From Hwanghaeella sp965227365 (GTDB lineage: Bacteria; Pseudomonadota; Alphaproteobacteria; UBA8366; Aestuariispiraceae), in assembly GCF_965227365.1 (NCBI RefSeq), contig NZ_OZ245754.1, positions 4,340,001 through 4,404,000 on the forward strand: 64,000 nucleotides of DNA. Reading direction: 5' to 3'. A model generated the notes under the pieces. The model saw nothing but the letters and a program-made list of their open reading frames with translations. It ran no database searches and was not told the origin of the DNA. The position numbers and the translations under genes were made by a program. This document shows positions 33,826 to 43,400 of the stretch, in pieces. Each line of letters starts with the position of its first letter. Position 1 is the first letter of the stretch.

Positions 33826-34788
33826 CTAACGGGGTTCCAAAGCGGCGAAAACCTCATCCGGCGCAAGGTCGCGAAGGTCCGGGCGGCGCAGGATGGTGAC
33901 CGCGGGCCCTTGTTGGCCGCACAAGGCGGGGTCGGATGCATGGGAATAAAGCACCACGCTGGGGCAACCGGAAATCGTGATCAGATGCATCGGGCCGGTA
34001 TCGTTCCCGACCGCGCCCGCCGCCCTGCGCGCTAGCGGCGCGATCTGCAGCAGGCTGGTCTTATCGACCAGCGACACCGCGTCCGGGCAAGCATCCAGAA
34101 TGGCTCGCTCCGCCTCCGCCTCGGCCTGCGTTCCCAGGACCACCGGCGTCAGACCGGCCCCTTGCAGCCGCGCCGCCAGCACAGCGAAATGAACCGCGGG
34201 CCACCGCTTTTCGGGACGGTGCGGCGCGCCGCCGGGTGCTAGCAAAACGAACCGCTCCGGCAGGGACAGATCGCCGATCCCTTCGTCAACCAGGAAGGAA
34301 AGATCGGGCAGGGCGACGTCGCGAATGCCGGCGACCGCCAACTGTTCCTTCTGCCGGTCGACCGTGTGCATGTCGTCGCGCGCCGGATTCGCGTGGCGGT
34401 GGGACGCCCCGGCGGCGATCCCCGACCACAAGGGCCTGTCCGGCCAGAACAGTTTCAAATAGGTGCTGCTGCGATCGGAAGTTTGCAGGTCGAAGACCAA
34501 CTGCGCCCGAGTGGCCCGTAACGCACCGCGCAGGCGCAGTACGCCCGGCAGGTTCCAGAAGGACGGCCGCTCGTCGATTACGATCCTGTCGAACAGGCCG
34601 CTGGTTTCCGCCAATTTACTAAAGGGTGCTGTGGTCAGCAGGGTGATCTCGGCCCTCGGATAGGCCTTGCGGATCGCCTGCATCGGACCGATCGCCTGCA
34701 GAAAGTCGCCGAGCGCGCCGAGTTTGATGACAAGCACCCGGTCTGCCGGCGGCGGATCGATCTCCCCATATGGTGCGGCACCGGTCAC
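33826..34788 (-). CDS. Glycosyltransferase family 9 (ADP-heptose-type transferase)
   Basis: A 320-residue GT9 protein. The N-terminal VLVIKLGALGDFLQAIGPMQAIRKAYP is the classic family opening, and RRAAGAVGNDTGPMHLITISGCPSVVLY near the end is the conserved D-TGPMH motif that binds ADP-heptose. It probably adds heptose or a related sugar to lipopolysaccharide core on the cytoplasmic side of the inner membrane. The start is uncertain: GTG 34788 gives a normal N-terminus, while GTG 34863 adds 25 residues and overlaps the preceding glycosyltransferase. It is second in an operon with that gene. Confidence 0.82.
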   Translation of the reverse strand: MTGAAPYGEIDPPPADRVLVIKLGALGDFLQAIGPMQAIRKAYPRAEITLLTTAPFSKLAETSGLFDRIVIDERPSFWNLPGVLRLRGALRATRAQLVFDLQTSDRSSTYLKLFWPDRPLWSGIAAGASHRHANPARDDMHTVDRQKEQLAVAGIRDVALPDLSFLVDEGIGDLSLPERFVLLAPGGAPHRPEKRWPAVHFAVLAARLQGAGLTPVVLGTQAEAEAERAILDACPDAVSLVDKTSLLQIAPLARRAAGAVGNDTGPMHLITISGCPSVVLYSHASDPALCGQQGPAVTILRRPDLRDLAPDEVFAALEPR

Positions 34789-34805
34789 GGATCGTTCCAA
34801 CCGGC

Positions 34806-36020
34806 CTATCCCATGCGGCGGCGGTCGGCCAATTCGCGATAGACCTCCACCGTCTTGCGGCACATCTCTTCCTTGGTGAAGCGCCTGCGGACATTGGCGA
34901 TGGCCGCTTCGTGCAGCTTGTCGCGCGCCTCGGTATCGAGCGAGAGCGCCTCGCGCAGAACCTTGGCGACGGAATGCGGATTGCCTGGTTCGAAAAGCCA
35001 GCCATTGACGCCGTGTTCAATCTGTTCCGGTGCCGCGCCATGGGCGGGGGCGATGACCGGCCGGCCCAGCGCCTGGCCTTCCACCGCCACGCGGCCGAAC
35101 CCTTCCGGATCGGTCGAGGCCGAGACGACGACATCGGCCAGCTTATAGGCGGCCGCCATGTCATTGCAGTCACCGACGATGTGGACGCGCCCGTCCATCC
35201 CCAGACGCTTCGCCGCCGATTCCAGTTCCTCACGATAGGCCGTCCGGCCCTGATCGGCGCCGACGAAGAGACAGCGGAATTCGAGGTCCGCGATCTCCGG
35301 CAAGGCCTGCAACAGCAGCATCTGACCCTTCCAGCGGGTCAGGCGGCCGGACATCAGGATCACGGGAACCCCGTCCGGCAGCCGCCATTGGGTTGCCAGT
35401 TTCACGACGCGTTCCGCTGAAACGGCCTGGGGGTCGAAGATTTTCAGGTCGATGCCGCGATGAATGACCCGGACGCGCGCCCAATCGATATTGTAATGCT
35501 CGATCATATGGTCGCGGATGAAATCGCTGATCGCGATCACCCGGTCACCCTTCACCATGATCGAATTGTAGAATTTCTTGATCGGGCTTTCGTAGTTGTA
35601 GGTCGCATGGAAGGTCGTCATGAAGGCGCGGTCGCTGCGCCGTGCGGCATACAGCGCACTCCAGGCCGGGGCCCGGCTGCGTGCATGGATGATGTCGACG
35701 TTCAGGCGTTCGGCGAGTTCCGCGATCCGGCCCACATTGCGGTACACGGTGACCAGATTCTTGCTGTCCAACGGCAGTTCGAAATGCTCGATGCCGGCCC
35801 GGACCAGCTCACGCACCATCGGCCCGCCGCTGGACGCGACATAGGACCGGAAGCCGGCTTCCTGGGCGGCTAGCGCCACGTCGATGGCGCCCCGCTCCGC
35901 CCCGCCGGTCACCAGCGCCGGCAGAACCTGCAGGATGCCGGGCGCGTCGGCGCCGGGACCCGGCGCCGGGTTCGCCTCTGCCGCGGCTTCGCCCGAATTG
36001 TCTGTCGTCGTAGTGCTCAT
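34806..36020 (-). CDS. Glycosyltransferase family 4
   Basis: A 404-residue GT-B glycosyltransferase. Visible motifs are LQVLPALVTGGAERGAIDVALA (acceptor-side P-loop-like), DIIHARSRAPAWSALYAARRS, RVIHRGIDLKIFDP, VILMSGRLTRWKGQMLLLQALPEI and the donor-binding ASTDPEGFGRVAVEGQALGRPVIAPAHGAAPEQI. The ATG at 36020 is preceded by GGGA; a longer frame to 36338 is rejected. The first ~28 residues are Ala/Pro-rich and probably disordered. It is co-transcribed with the GT9 gene, which suggests LPS-core or capsule synthesis. Confidence 0.87.
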   Translation of the reverse strand: MSTTTTDNSGEAAAEANPAPGPGADAPGILQVLPALVTGGAERGAIDVALAAQEAGFRSYVASSGGPMVRELVRAGIEHFELPLDSKNLVTVYRNVGRIAELAERLNVDIIHARSRAPAWSALYAARRSDRAFMTTFHATYNYESPIKKFYNSIMVKGDRVIAISDFIRDHMIEHYNIDWARVRVIHRGIDLKIFDPQAVSAERVVKLATQWRLPDGVPVILMSGRLTRWKGQMLLLQALPEIADLEFRCLFVGADQGRTAYREELESAAKRLGMDGRVHIVGDCNDMAAAYKLADVVVSASTDPEGFGRVAVEGQALGRPVIAPAHGAAPEQIEHGVNGWLFEPGNPHSVAKVLREALSLDTEARDKLHEAAIANVRRRFTKEEMCRKTVEVYRELADRRRMG

Positions 36021-36134
36021 GCTTTCCCGGCGGCCGGTTAACCGCCGCGCCGCTTCGGATGAATCTGGAAAAACCCGGTCATGCTGGCTATAGACCGAAA
36101 ATTCGGACCGCGCGCAAGCCCGGAGCATGACGAG

Positions 36135-36905
36135 ATGACGATGGAAACAAGCCCGCACGGCACGATTGCAACAGTGGATGGCGCAGAGATCGCCTATCGG
36201 CACCTTCCCGGTACCGGTCCGGGCGTGGTTTTCTGCTGCGGCTTCCATTCCGATATGGGCGGCAACAAGGCGACCCGATTGCACGAGTTCGCCGTCCGGA
36301 CCGGGCGCCAATACACACGTTTCGACTACCAGGGCCACGGCGCCTCAAGCGGCGCCTTCCGCGACGGGACCATCGGTACGTGGTTTTCGGACGCGTTGGC
36401 CGTGCTGGACGGGGTCACCGAAGGCCCGCAGGTGATCGTCGGGTCTTCCATGGGCGGATGGATGGCGATGCTGCTGGCACGCGCCCGGCCGGAAAAGGTA
36501 GCCGCCTTGCTGCTGATCGCCCCGGCGCCGGATTTCCCGGAAAAGCTGATGCTGCCGTCGATGCCGCAGGAAGCGCGGGATACGCTTTATCGCGACGGCA
36601 TCTGGGACCGCCCATCCGAATATGCCGACGAGGATTATCCCATCACCCTGAACCTGATCGAGGAATCCCGCGCGCATAACCTGCTGGACGGGCCCCTGCT
36701 GCCCTTCGACGGCCCGGTTCGGATCATCCATGGCGCGGCGGACGAAGTGGTGCCGCTTGACCATGTTCTGCGGATTCCGGATGTGATCCGGTCAACGAAT
36801 GTGGTGACCGAAGTGGTCAAGAACGGCGATCACCGCCTGTCGACGGAAGCGGACCTGAAGCGCATGGAGGACAGGCTGGCGGAAATACTCGCCGCCGTCG
36901 GTTGA
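36135..36905 (+). CDS. Alpha/beta hydrolase
   Basis: A 256-residue alpha/beta-hydrolase. The nucleophile elbow is VIVGSSMGGWMAML (serine near residue 105), the acid is in IIHGAADEVVPLDH, and the histidine is in VKNGDHRLSTEADL. The N-terminal VVFCCGFHSDMGGNKA forms the oxyanion region. The pattern resembles human ABHD10-type carboxylesterase/palmitoyl hydrolases, but this is inference. ATG 36135 or 36141 could be the start; no strong ribosome site is visible. It is divergent from the GT4 gene. Confidence 0.85.
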   Translation: MTMETSPHGTIATVDGAEIAYRHLPGTGPGVVFCCGFHSDMGGNKATRLHEFAVRTGRQYTRFDYQGHGASSGAFRDGTIGTWFSDALAVLDGVTEGPQVIVGSSMGGWMAMLLARARPEKVAALLLIAPAPDFPEKLMLPSMPQEARDTLYRDGIWDRPSEYADEDYPITLNLIEESRAHNLLDGPLLPFDGPVRIIHGAADEVVPLDHVLRIPDVIRSTNVVTEVVKNGDHRLSTEADLKRMEDRLAEILAAVG

Positions 36906-36914
36906 CCTGGATGC

Positions 36915-37772
36915 CTATAGCAGTGCTTCCAACGCCGGCCGGTAGTCCGGCCAGGCCAGGCTGACGCCAAGCTCTTCCTTGATCCGCCGGTTCGAGACCC
37001 GCTTGTTGTCGCGGTAGAAACTGCGCGCCATCGGGGAAAGCTCCGCCTCCTCGAACGGCACCAGGGGCGGCGGCTCCACCCCCAGCAGGGTGCAGGCATA
37101 GGCGATCACTTCCTGCGGCGGCGCCGGGTTGTCGTCGCAGCAATTATAGGCCGCGCCGGGATTTGGACGTTCCATGGACGCCCGGACGATCGCCGCGATG
37201 TCGTCCCGGTGAATGCGGCTGAAGACCTGACCCGGTTTGTCGATCCGCTGGGCGCGCCCTCTCCGCACCGTTTCCAGCGCATTCCGGCCGGGGCCATAGA
37301 TGCCCGCAAGCCGAAACAGTTGAACGGGCACACCCGTTTCCCGGCCCAGTTCCAGCCAGGCCGCCTCCGCCTGTTTACGGCGTTCGCCGCGTGCACCGGT
37401 CGGCGTCAGGTCCGAAGTTTCGTCGACCCAACCGCCGTCGCGGTCGCCATAGACACCGGTAGTGGAGAGATAGCCGATCCATTTCATCGATCCCGCCGCC
37501 CGGCGAATAACACCGCCCGCTTCGTCCACCACCGGATCGCCCTGCTCGTCCGGCGGGACCGAAGACAGCAGATGCGTCACCCCATCGAGCATGCCGTCCG
37601 GCAAATCCATGCCGCGGTCGAAGCGATGGACGGACCATCCGCGCGCGGTCAGCTCCGCCTGTTTCTCCGCGCCGCGACAGGTCCCGGCAATCGCCCAGCC
37701 TTCGTCTTGCAGACGCTCAGCCAGGGCGATCGCGGAATAGCCGAGGCCGAAACAGAAAAAACGGTTGGTCAT
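36915..37772 (-). CDS. NAD(P)-binding SDR-like protein (YeeZ type)
   Basis: A 285-residue atypical short-chain dehydrogenase. It starts MTNRFFCFGLGYSAIALAERL, a GxGxxA/S cofactor loop, followed by YLSSTTGVYG-like sequence (YLSTTGVYGDRDGGWVDE) and a C-terminal RRIKEELGVSLAWPDYRPALEALL tail usual for the YeeZ/SDR-a group. The start at 37772 follows CAGGGTGACC. It is convergent with the hydrolase with a 9-bp gap. The substrate is unknown. Confidence 0.8.
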   Translation of the reverse strand: MTNRFFCFGLGYSAIALAERLQDEGWAIAGTCRGAEKQAELTARGWSVHRFDRGMDLPDGMLDGVTHLLSSVPPDEQGDPVVDEAGGVIRRAAGSMKWIGYLSTTGVYGDRDGGWVDETSDLTPTGARGERRKQAEAAWLELGRETGVPVQLFRLAGIYGPGRNALETVRRGRAQRIDKPGQVFSRIHRDDIAAIVRASMERPNPGAAYNCCDDNPAPPQEVIAYACTLLGVEPPPLVPFEEAELSPMARSFYRDNKRVSNRRIKEELGVSLAWPDYRPALEALL

Positions 37773-37936
37773 GGTCACCCTGCTTTGAAATTTTGGCGCG
37801 GCGCGCGGATCTAGGAACTTTGCTTTCACGCCCGCTGTGTCAATAGGGCGCGCCGTCATCCGATTCTCGGCTTGATTTCGGGCGGCGCAGGATGAGACTG
37901 CGGGCCGCTTGTATTTGTCCTTGCAGGAGGAAAGCC

Positions 37937-38740
37937 ATGAACCCGGAAGCCAGTTATCGATTTTCCCACGCGGTTGCGCGGAAGCCGGGGAAGAGCGTCA
38001 CCCAGGGCATCCGTGACGGCGCCGGGCCCGACCCGTCCCCCGACGCTTTCCTGCGGGAGCATCAGGCCTATGTGGAGGCGCTGCGCGCGACCGGGGCCGA
38101 GGTTACCGTGCTGGACGCGCTGGAAGACTTTCCGGATTCGGTTTTCGTCGAGGATCCGGCCCTGTGCGTGGCCGGGGCGGCGATCATCCTGCGCCCGGGG
38201 GCCGCTACGCGATTCGGCGAGCGGGACCCGATGCGCGAGGCCCTCGCCACCATTTTCGACCAGGTGATCGACCTTCCGGAAGGCGGTTATGTCGATGGCG
38301 GCGACATCCTGGTGACGGGCCGGGAAATCCTCATCGGTCTGTCCGCCAGGACCGACGAGGCGGGCGTCGCCCAATTGGAGAAGATTACGGCCGGTCTGGG
38401 TGTGCCGCTGCGCATCGTGCAGACCCCGCCGGAGATCCTGCATTTCAAGACCGGTTGCGGCCTGTTGGACGCAGAGACCATATTCGCGACCGCCCCGCTG
38501 GTCCGGTCCGGCTGTTTCGACGGCTACCGGGTCATCGAATGCCCGGCGGGCGAGGAACCGGCCGCCAACCTGATCCGGGTGAACGATCAGGTGTTCCTGG
38601 CCAAGGGTTTCCCCCGTACGGCGGAATTGCTCCGCAGCCAGGGCTATACGGTCACGGAACTGTCGGTTGCGGAAGCAGCCAAGCTGGACGGCGGCTTGTC
38701 ATGCATGTCGCTTCGATTTACCCCTGGCGCCAGCAGCTAG
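37937..38740 (+). CDS. Dimethylarginine dimethylaminohydrolase (DDAH)
   Basis: A 267-residue guanidino-group-modifying enzyme of the pentein fold. It hydrolyses Nω-methylarginines to citrulline and methylamines. The order is right: VRKPGKSVTQGI-type opening (VARKPGKSVTQGIRDG), EDPALCVAGAAII, GGYVDGGDILVTGREILIG, LHFKTGCGLLDAETI with the catalytic histidine, and GGLSCMSLRF with the nucleophilic cysteine near the C-terminus. GCAGGAGG precedes the ATG by 7 bp. It is followed by a TPR gene 9 bp away. Confidence 0.9.
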   Translation: MNPEASYRFSHAVARKPGKSVTQGIRDGAGPDPSPDAFLREHQAYVEALRATGAEVTVLDALEDFPDSVFVEDPALCVAGAAIILRPGAATRFGERDPMREALATIFDQVIDLPEGGYVDGGDILVTGREILIGLSARTDEAGVAQLEKITAGLGVPLRIVQTPPEILHFKTGCGLLDAETIFATAPLVRSGCFDGYRVIECPAGEEPAANLIRVNDQVFLAKGFPRTAELLRSQGYTVTELSVAEAAKLDGGLSCMSLRFTPGASS

Positions 38741-38749
38741 AATGTGACG

Positions 38750-39544
38750 ATGACCATGCGCCGACCAGCCCGGGTTTTCCTTGCGGCCCTGACTTTCCTG
38801 ATTTGCATCGACGGCGCGGCCTATTCGCAGCAGACCGACTTTCTTTCAAACCGAGAGTATCAGATCTGCTTGAGTCTGGCGGTGCGGGAGCCGGAGGAAG
38901 CCTTCGAACACAGCCTGCGTTGGCACGATGCCGGCGGCGGCGACGCAGCGTTACATTGTTCCGCCATCGCGCTGATCAATCTTGGCCATTATCCGGAAGC
39001 GGCGACCCGGCTGGAAAAACTGGCCCGCGGCATGCCGGACGACACGCCGCCGAATGTCGTCGCGGAAATCATGGCGCATTCGGGTATCGCCTGGCAGCAG
39101 GCCGGCGACTTGGACAAGGCCCTGGAAGTCCAGAGCAGCGCATTGGAACTGAGCCCAAACAATCCGGACATCCTGACCGACCGGGCGGTGACCTTCTTTT
39201 CCCGAAACGAATATTGGGAAGCGATCGACGATCTGAACCAGGCCCTTTTCCTGGCCCCCGGCAGCGCACCGGTCCACGCCTTGCGGGCCAGCGCCTACCG
39301 CTATGTGGATGCGCTGGACCTCGCCATGGAGGATGCGAACCGCGCCCTCAAGCTTGAAGCGGACAACCCGGAAGCCCTGTTGGAACGGGGAATCATATAC
39401 CGGCTGCAAGGCAACGCCGCCTCGGCGCGCCAGGATTGGCTAACATTGATCCGCCTGCATGAAGGCCGGCCCGCGGCGGAAGACGCCAGGCGCAATCTGG
39501 AGATGCTGGATCTGCAGGTAGACGACGTCGCCGGCCCCGAATAA
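38750..39544 (+). CDS. Exported TPR-repeat protein
   Basis: A 264-residue protein with a signal peptide (RVFLAALTFLICIDGAAYSQ) and about five tetratricopeptide repeats from residue 60 on, for example NLGHYPEAATRLEKLARG, QAGDLDKALEVQSSALELSPNNPDIL, RNEYWEAIDDLNQALFLAPGSAP and DALDLAMEDANRALKLEADNPEALLERG. TPR arrays bind partner proteins; no enzyme domain is present. The ATG at 38750 is chosen over a GTG at 38744. It follows the DDAH gene by 9 bp and probably shares its transcript. Confidence 0.83.
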   Translation: MTMRRPARVFLAALTFLICIDGAAYSQQTDFLSNREYQICLSLAVREPEEAFEHSLRWHDAGGGDAALHCSAIALINLGHYPEAATRLEKLARGMPDDTPPNVVAEIMAHSGIAWQQAGDLDKALEVQSSALELSPNNPDILTDRAVTFFSRNEYWEAIDDLNQALFLAPGSAPVHALRASAYRYVDALDLAMEDANRALKLEADNPEALLERGIIYRLQGNAASARQDWLTLIRLHEGRPAAEDARRNLEMLDLQVDDVAGPE

Positions 39545-39582
39545 GGGGCGGGGCCGGAATAACCGGCAACGACAACGCGTAG

Positions 39583-40251
39583 CTAGAAGTCTAGATCCGC
39601 GTAGTGCGGCGGCGGCGGCGCGCCCGGGATACGGTCCGCCAGAATCGGGCGGAAGCAGGGCCGGGACTTCACCCGGGCATACCAGTCCTTGGCGGCAGGG
39701 TGATCGTCCCAGGGCACATCGCCGAGGTAGTCGACGCAGGAAAGATGCGCGGCGGCCGTCAGGTCCGCCAGGCTCATATCCTCACCGGCCAGCCAGGTGC
39801 GGCGGTCGATAAGCCAATCGACATAGTCCAGATGGGTGTGCAGGTTGCGGCTGCCGGCCAGGATTGCCCGGCTGTTCGGTTCCCCCTGGCCCAGAAAACG
39901 CTTGATGATCTTCTCGTCGACCAGATTCACGATCACTTCGTCGTGGAATTTCCGGTCGAACCATTCGACCAGGCGCCGGACCTCGGCCCGGGTCACTGCG
40001 CCCTGACCGATCAGCGACACGTCGCCGTACATTTCGTCTAGATATTCGCAAATCGGTTGGGAGCCCGCGACCCTGGTCCCGTCCTCATCGATCAGCAGCG
40101 GTACTTCGCCAGTCGGGTTGAGCGCCAGGAAGGACGGGTCGCGCTCCCAGACCTTCTGCACCTTCATCTCGAAGTCGAGCTTCTTCTCCGCGAGGACCAA
40201 ACGGACCTTTCGGCAAAAGGGAGAGAGCCAGACATGATAGAGAAGCAGCAT
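39583..40251 (-). CDS. Glutathione S-transferase family protein
   Basis: A 222-residue GST-fold protein. The N-terminal thioredoxin-like domain has LYHVWLSPFCRKVRLVLAEKKLDF, with a serine/cysteine in the catalytic position, and TGEVPLLIDEDGTRVAGSQPICEYLDEMYG for glutathione binding. The C-terminal helical domain has MSLADLTAAAHLSCVDYLGDVPWDD. The start is the ATG at 40251; a GTG at 40257 is possible. Its substrate is unknown. It is downstream of, and separated by a hairpin from, gltB on the same strand. Confidence 0.87.
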   Translation of the reverse strand: MLLLYHVWLSPFCRKVRLVLAEKKLDFEMKVQKVWERDPSFLALNPTGEVPLLIDEDGTRVAGSQPICEYLDEMYGDVSLIGQGAVTRAEVRRLVEWFDRKFHDEVIVNLVDEKIIKRFLGQGEPNSRAILAGSRNLHTHLDYVDWLIDRRTWLAGEDMSLADLTAAAHLSCVDYLGDVPWDDHPAAKDWYARVKSRPCFRPILADRIPGAPPPPHYADLDF

Positions 40252-40341
40252 ACCCACCGACTCGGATTGACGATTACCCCCATACCGGTTGAGGGGACGG
40301 CGGGGATACTAGCCGTATAAACGCCGATGGCCGGAACGGCA

Positions 40342-40381
40342 ACGGGCCCGTTCCCCGAAAAATTCGGGAAGACGGGCCCGT
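40342..40381 (-). terminator. Strong hairpin downstream of gltB
   Basis: The 10-bp palindromes ACGGGCCCGT at 40342-40351 and 40372-40381 pair, with an inner TTCCCGAA/TTCGGGGAA helix. There is no T tract, so it may act as a Rho-aided terminator or mRNA-stabilising end. It lies 29 bp beyond the gltB stop. Confidence 0.65.
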
Positions 40382-40409
40382 CCGTGAAGGATACTGCCGT
40401 CGGGCGGCT

Positions 40410-43400
40410 CTATTCAGCGGGAACCGCCGCCTTATCGCCGTCCAGCGAAACCGGATGTTCCAGCTTTTCGAGGATTTCATAAGGCACGACATGCCAGAAG
40501 TGCTGCCGGTTCAATTCCCAATCGGCGAGCAATCCGTCCGCCCATTTCGAATGGGTTTCGCGGAAATGATCCTCGATATGGCGGCGGCAGAAATCGGACC
40601 AGTAGTCGGTTTCCAGCCGGTTGACGGAGACGGAGCCCGGATTCAGCCGATGCATGAAATCGCCGTCGCGGTCGTAGACGAAGGCCATGCCGCCCGTCAT
40701 GCCGGCACCGAAATTGTCGCCGACATTGCCTAGGATGGTCACGACACCGCCCGTCATATACTCGCAGCCGTTGGAGCCGCAACCCTCCACGACCGTCACC
40801 GCGCCGGAATTACGGACGGCGAATCGTTCGCCCGCCCGGCCCGCGGCATAAAGCGTGCCGGCCGTCGCTCCGTAGAGCACCGTATTGCCGATAATGGTGT
40901 TGTCCTGACTGGCCAGCGGGCTGACCGTGATCGGACGAACCACGATTGAGCCGCCGGACAGGCCCTTGCCGACATAGTCGTTGGCATCGCCCAGCACTTC
41001 CAGCTTCAGCCCCTGCACCGCGAAGGCGCCCAGCGACTGGCCGGCCGACCCGCGCATGCGGACGTGAAGATGACCCGGCGCCAGGCCGGCCATGCCGAAC
41101 TGCCGCGTGATCTTGGAGCTGATCTTGGTGCCGATCGCCCGATAGGTGTTCCGCACGTTGTATTGCAGCTGCATCTTCTCGCCGTCATCGAACAGCGCCT
41201 TGGCGTCGTCGATCATCTGCGCGTCGAGGGTTTCCGGAACCTCGTTCCGTCCTTCCATGGTGCAGTAGGCAGGCGTGCCACCGGTATCAGCCCGAACCAG
41301 AAGCGGATTGAGGTCCAGGTCGTCCAGATGTTCGGCGCCTCGATTGACCTGCGCCAGAAGATCCGTTCGGCCAATCACTTCCTTCAGCGACCGCACGCCC
41401 AGGCTAGCGAGGATCTCGCGCACTTCTTCCGCGACGAAACTGAACAGGTTGACGACCTTCTCCGGCGAACCGGTGAATTTGTCGATCAGGCTCTGGTCCT
41501 GCGTGCAGACGCCAACCGGGCAGGTGTTGGAATGGCACTGGCGGACCATGATGCAGCCCATCGCCACCAGGCTCGCGGTGCCGAGACCATATTCCTCAGC
41601 ACCGAGAATTGCGGCAATCACCACGTCACGACCGGTTTTCATGCCGCCGTCGGCCCGCAGGCGAACACGATGACGCAAGCCGTTCAGGGTCAGCACCTGA
41701 TGCGCTTCCGACAGGCCCAGTTCCCAAGGAAGGCCGGCATACTTGATTGAGGTCTGCGGGCTGGCCCCGGTTCCGCCCGAATGACCGGAGATCAGGATCA
41801 CATCCGCATGCGCCTTGGCGACCCCGGCGGCGATCGTGCCGATCCCGGCGCGCGCCACCAGTTTCACGCAGACCTTCGCTTCCGGGTTGATCTGCTTCAG
41901 GTCATAGATCAGCTGCGCCAGATCCTCGATCGAATAGATGTCGTGATGCGGCGGCGGGCTGATCAGGGTCACGCCCTCGGTCGAGTGGCGCAGCTTCGCA
42001 ATGATCTTCGAGACCTTGAAGCCGGGCAGCTGCCCGCCTTCCCCGGGCTTCGCACCCTGGGCCATCTTGATCTCGATTTCCTTGCAGTTGTTCAGGTACT
42101 CCGCGGTGACACCGAAACGGCCCGAAGCGACCTGCTTGATCGCGCTGGAGGCGTTGTCCCCGTTCGGACGGGGCGTGTAGCGCGCCGGGTCTTCGCCGCC
42201 TTCGCCGGAATCCGACTTCGCGCCGATCCGGTTCATCGCGATGGAGAGCGTTTCATGCGCGATCGGCGACAGCGCACCCAGGGAGATGCCCGGGGCGACG
42301 AGCCTTTTCCGAATTTCCGTAATGGATTCGACCTCGTCCAGCGGCGCGGGTTCGCCCGCATAGTCGAAATCCATCAGGTCGCGCAGATTCACCGGCGGCA
42401 GATTGCGGATGCTTTCGGAGTAACGGCGATAGATCGAATAGCTGTCGCCGGCAACCGCAGTCTGCAGCGTATGGATCATGTCGCCTTCCCAGGCATGGGT
42501 TTCGCCGCCGCGGCGATAACGGTAGAAGCCGCCGACCGGCAGGGCGACGAAATCCTCGTCATAGGCGCGCTTGTGCTGGCGCAGAACCTGACGCTGGATA
42601 CCGCTCAACCCGATACCGGAAATCCGCGAGGGCAATCCCGGCATGAATTCGGCTACCAGGCTGCGGGACAGACCGACCGCTTCGAAATTGTACCCGCCGC
42701 GATAGGAACTGATGATCGAGATCCCCATTTTGGAGATGATCTTCAGCAGCCCGTCCTTTACGGCTTTCTGGTAATTTTCAATCGCCTTTTCCAGCGAGAC
42801 ATCGCCGAACAGGCCCCGGCGATGGCGGTCGGCGATCACTTCCTCGGCCAGGTAGGCGTTGACGCAGGTTGCCCCGACCCCGATCAGAACCGCGTAGTAA
42901 TGGACGTCGAAACATTCGCCGGTGCGCACGCCGATCGAGGTGAAGGTCCGCAGCTGCGTGTTGACAAGATGCGTATGGACAGCCGCCGCGGCCAGAATCA
43001 TCGGGATCGCCGCCCGTTCGTCGCCCATCCCCTGATCGGTCAGGACCAGATGCATCGCCCCGCCGCGGACAGCGTCTTCCGCTTCGTGCTGAATCCGGTA
43101 GACGGCTTCACGCAGGTCGGCGTCTCCCGGCTTCCCGGCAATAAAGGTACAGTCGATTTCGACCGCCGAGTCGCCCAGGAACTTGCGGACTCGTTTGTAA
43201 TCCGCGTTGGTCAGGGTCGGCGATTCAAGTTCCAGAATTTCCAGCTGGCTGGCGTCCTGGTCCAGAATATTGCCAAGGTTTCCGAGCCGCGTGGTCAGGC
43301 TCATCACCGACCGTTCGCGGAGCGAGTCGATCGGCGGGTTGGTCACCTGACTGAAGTTCTGGCGGAAGTAGTGATGCAATCCGCGATACTGATCGGAAAG